This document shows positions 52,123 through 54,115 of a DNA stretch of 54,115 nt, one piece after another. This DNA comes from Thioalkalicoccus limnaeus. GTDB lineage: Bacteria; Pseudomonadota; Gammaproteobacteria; Chromatiales; Chromatiaceae. The notes beneath the pieces are model-generated. The model did no database searches. It saw only the letters and a list, made by a program, of their open reading frames with translations, and had not been told where the DNA came from. The stretch is taken from positions 1 to 54,115 of the forward strand of contig NZ_JBDKXB010000024.1 in the NCBI RefSeq assembly GCF_041197575.1, written 5' to 3'. Position 1 is the stretch's first letter. Each line of letters begins with the position of its first letter. A program made the translations under genes and the position numbers.

Positions 52123-53280
52123 ATGCGATACCTGCCTCTCGCCCTGCTCGCAGTCGCCCTTGGGGGTTGGCAACCTGACAAGAGCGCCGATGCCATGGAA
52201 ATCCAGCCCCCAGAGCTGGCCACGGATCCGGTCGTTGATATGCACACCAGCCGCATTGCCCTCGATTGGGCGGGTCTCTATGAAGGGTTGCTCGGCTGCT
52301 CGGATTGCGCGGGCATCCATACGCAGTTGACCCTCGAACCGGATGGCCGCTTCGAGATCGTGACCAGGCGACTGGTCCGAGGGGCCGAGCCGTCCTCGGC
52401 GCAGGGAAAGTTCGAATGGGAGCCGGGCGACAATAGCATCGTGCTCGATGCCGATGGAGACGGGCAGCGCTTTACCGTGGGCGAGGGGCGTCTCGTGCTG
52501 GTGGATGCCGGGCAGACGCAGCCGGCTTGGGGCAGGGCGGACGCTACGCTCGCGCAGTCGTCTCCCGCGCAGCGCGATACGCGGCAGGATCTGGGCGACA
52601 TGCTCGTGGACCATCGCTGGTTGCTCGTCGATGCGACCGATGCGGCCAATCGGCGCATCGACACCCTGTTCCCGAACGCCGAGCGATCGTTCGTGTTCCA
52701 CTTGGTTGACTCGCGTCTGCACGTTCAGGGCGGTTGCAACGGGTTGCGGGGTGCGTACGGATTCGACGCCGACGGCATGCTCGAGGTGACGGGCAGGGCG
52801 AGCACGATGATGGCCTGTGAGGCCCCGCTGATGGAGGCGGATGCGGCCCTCTCGGCGCTGATGGCCGAACCGTTGGAGACGGTCCTGATCCGGGGTCTCG
52901 AGCCCAGACTGGTGCTTCTCACAACGGCCGGCGATGCCCTGGTTCTGACGGGAGAGCTCACACCGGAGGCCCGTTTTGGGGCCCCGACCAGGGTGTTCAT
53001 GGAGGTCGCCGCGCAGACCGTGGAATGCGAAGCAGCGCTGCTGGAGGATGGCCGCTGCCTGCAGGTACGCGAGATCCGCTTCGACGAGCAGGGACTGCGG
53101 GTGGGTACTCCCGACGAATGGCAGGCCTTCACCAGCATCATCGAGGGTTACCAGCACCAACCCGGCATCCGGAATGTGTTGCGCCTCGAGCGTTTCGATC
53201 CGCCGGCGGGTCCAAACGTGCCGGAGGGGCCGATCTACGTTCTGGATCTTGTGGTCGAATCGGAGGTGGTACCTCAGTGA
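52123..53280 (+). CDS. NlpE-N / META domain protein with lost lipobox cysteine
   Basis: The 385-residue protein has three parts. An NlpE N-terminal domain has GLYEGLLGCSDCAGIHTQLT with the copper-linked CxxC. A META domain (about residues 160-270) has FHLVDSRLHVQGGCNGLRGA and ASTMMACEAPLMEADAALS. A C-terminal DUF4377-like domain has GRCLQVREIRFDEQGLRVGT. Relatives are outer membrane lipoproteins. Here the signal peptide LPLALLAVALGGW lacks cysteine: the position after AVALGG is TGG (Trp), so it is probably not lipidated and may be an ordinary secreted protein. The ribosome site is AAGGAG. Confidence 0.9.
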   Translation: MRYLPLALLAVALGGWQPDKSADAMEIQPPELATDPVVDMHTSRIALDWAGLYEGLLGCSDCAGIHTQLTLEPDGRFEIVTRRLVRGAEPSSAQGKFEWEPGDNSIVLDADGDGQRFTVGEGRLVLVDAGQTQPAWGRADATLAQSSPAQRDTRQDLGDMLVDHRWLLVDATDAANRRIDTLFPNAERSFVFHLVDSRLHVQGGCNGLRGAYGFDADGMLEVTGRASTMMACEAPLMEADAALSALMAEPLETVLIRGLEPRLVLLTTAGDALVLTGELTPEARFGAPTRVFMEVAAQTVECEAALLEDGRCLQVREIRFDEQGLRVGTPDEWQAFTSIIEGYQHQPGIRNVLRLERFDPPAGPNVPEGPIYVLDLVVESEVVPQ

Positions 53281-53289
53281 CGTATTACG

Positions 53290-53342
53290 CCCGTTGATGC
53301 TAACGGGTGCATGCGGGGACAGATCGATCAACCTGTCCCCGC
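53290..53342 (+). terminator. Tandem hairpins after the NlpE-like gene
   Basis: CCCGTT/AACGGG (53290-53307) and GCGGGGACAG/CTGTCCCCGC (53313-53322 with 53333-53342) form two hairpins just after the stop. There is no U-run, so termination may be factor-dependent. The second contains GGGGACAG, also the start of the REP family at 3601, so it could be a REP derivative. Confidence 0.45.
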
Positions 53343-53820
53343 CCCCGGAGGTGAGGGCGTTCCGCGCGTGCGAACTGCTCAGCCGACGCGCGTGCCCGTG
53401 GACGGCGAGTCCGATATCGAGGGTTGCAGAAGTCATCGCAGACGGCTCGTTGCGACACGCGGCAAGGACGTCCGTGTCAGCTCGACGGCGGGATCCCTCC
53501 CGCCGACGGTCGCCGCGACCTGCCTCCGATGACTTTCGGGACGATTGATATGCGTTGCCGGAACAACAGGGCGAGGATCAGCACCGGAGCCTAAAGCAGC
53601 GCGATCAAAGCTCCAAAGGCCGCGAATTCCGGCGGCTGAAACCTGACCAGTCGGGGCGCGAGCGGCGCGGGTGGTTCAGTCCCTCGATGCGCAGCAGAGT
53701 ACAGGCCCAGCGGTGGTCGTTGTACGGAATCCGCGAGTCGGGATAGGCGAAAATGGCGATGTCCCCGCACGCGCGGATGCTGAGGCTCGGGTCGAGCGCA
53801 CAGCCTGGACTTATGCAGAT
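53343..53820. other. Intergenic stretch, no supported gene
   Basis: Several short frames overlap on both strands without homology. A minus-strand frame with AIFAYPDSRIPYNDHRWACT (about 53755-53690) looks protein-like but is too short and has no start that I can support. Nothing else recognised. Confidence 0.4.
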
Positions 53821-53837
53821 TGTAAATGTAATTTACA
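53821..53837. promoter_or_regulatory. Palindromic operator-like site upstream of the AAA+ gene
   Basis: TGTAAAT-GTA-ATTTACA is a perfect 7-base inverted repeat around three bases, 30 bases before the ATPase start, in an AT-rich patch within GC-rich surroundings. The size and position fit a repressor operator. Confidence 0.55.
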
Positions 53838-53866
53838 AATAACATAGAAGACCATGGTTCCGTTTC

Positions 53867-54115
53867 ATGATCCCTCGTGCCGCAGAATCACTCGTTCATA
53901 GCCTTCTGCGAGGCTTTCCCATCGTCACCTTGACCGGGCCTCGGCAATCCGGCAAGACCACGCTGTCCCGCCACATCCTGTCGGACCGGCCCTATCTCTC
54001 TCTCGAAGATCCGGATGTTCGCCGGCTTGCCGTCGACGATCCCCGTGCCTTCCTGGCGCGTTGTCCTGCCGGGGCGGTGCTCGACGAGGCACAGCGAGCG
54101 CCGGATCTCTTCTCC
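53867..54115 (+). CDS. AAA+ family ATP-binding protein, DUF4143 type (partial, 3' end outside)
   Basis: The 83 residues present begin MIPRAAESLVHSLLRGFPIV, then carry the Walker A segment TLTGPRQSGKTTLSRHIL. The sensor-like YLSLEDPDVRRLAVDDPRAF and the Walker B region AGAVLDEAQRAPDLFS follow. This is the N-terminus of the common ATPases with a C-terminal DUF4143 nuclease-like domain, often found in accessory regions and associated with toxin-antitoxin-like functions. The ATG at 53867 has only a weak ribosome site. The rest lies outside the window. Confidence 0.88.
   Translation, partial: MIPRAAESLVHSLLRGFPIVTLTGPRQSGKTTLSRHILSDRPYLSLEDPDVRRLAVDDPRAFLARCPAGAVLDEAQRAPDLFS

Noticed and set aside
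53591..53845. 84-codon minus-strand frame near the right edge
   Set aside because: No homology, no convincing ribosome site, and it overlaps the operator-like palindrome.

Overview
The window comes from a high-GC gammaproteobacterium. The gene complement (rnf complex, four-subunit frdABCD, soluble transhydrogenase sth, an Mrp-type antiporter and many REP-associated transposase remnants) suggests a purple sulfur bacterium of the Chromatiales, but this is inferred from gene content, not from a marker gene. No rRNA or tRNA gene was recognised.

Layout. 1-764: start of an rnf operon (rnfA, rnfB) read leftwards. 0.8-4.1 kb: small envelope or stress genes (Met-rich coiled-coil membrane protein, BON-domain protein, UPF0391 protein) among gene remnants and dispersed repeats. 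4.1-7.5 kb: frdABCD. 7.7-20.0 kb: a type I restriction-modification locus on the minus strand (hsdM, hsdS, hsdR) interrupted by two Schlafen-like AlbA_2 ATPase genes, a Fic gene and a zeta-toxin/small-protein pair. Copies of the ends of hsdM and hsdR lie beside the inserted genes, and one ATPase gene carries a poly-G repeat tract that puts it out of frame. 20.1-21.5 kb: sth.

21.7-30.2 kb: an accessory region read from the minus strand. Small genes (BrnT/BrnA-like, DUF2283/DUF4258, VapBC, RelE/Phd, an HEPN-like protein, membrane-anchored proteins, a nucleotidyl-cyclase-like protein) are separated by attC-like sites. No integron integrase is seen, so it looks like a cassette cluster lacking an integrase (CALIN). 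It is also peppered with a second REP family (GGGGTCAAGTCTTGCAATC and variants) and with transposase fragments. Several toxin-antitoxin genes are truncated or frameshifted.

30.7-54.1 kb: mostly core genes. DUF29 protein, purB and acnA are on the minus strand. On the plus strand follow an RND efflux adaptor and pump, a Rap1a/Tai-like protein, a glycine-zipper lipoprotein, a patatin coupled to a GntP permease, gltS, a pldA-type outer-membrane phospholipase, a seven-gene mrp/mnh cation antiporter operon (E-F-G-B-C-D-D') with chained start/stop overlaps, an NlpE/META protein that has lost its lipobox cysteine, and the start of an AAA+ ATPase gene.

The most notable parts are the composite hsd locus with its possible phase-variable ATPase, and the integrase-less cassette array in which attC ends and REP elements form a recurring composite unit.
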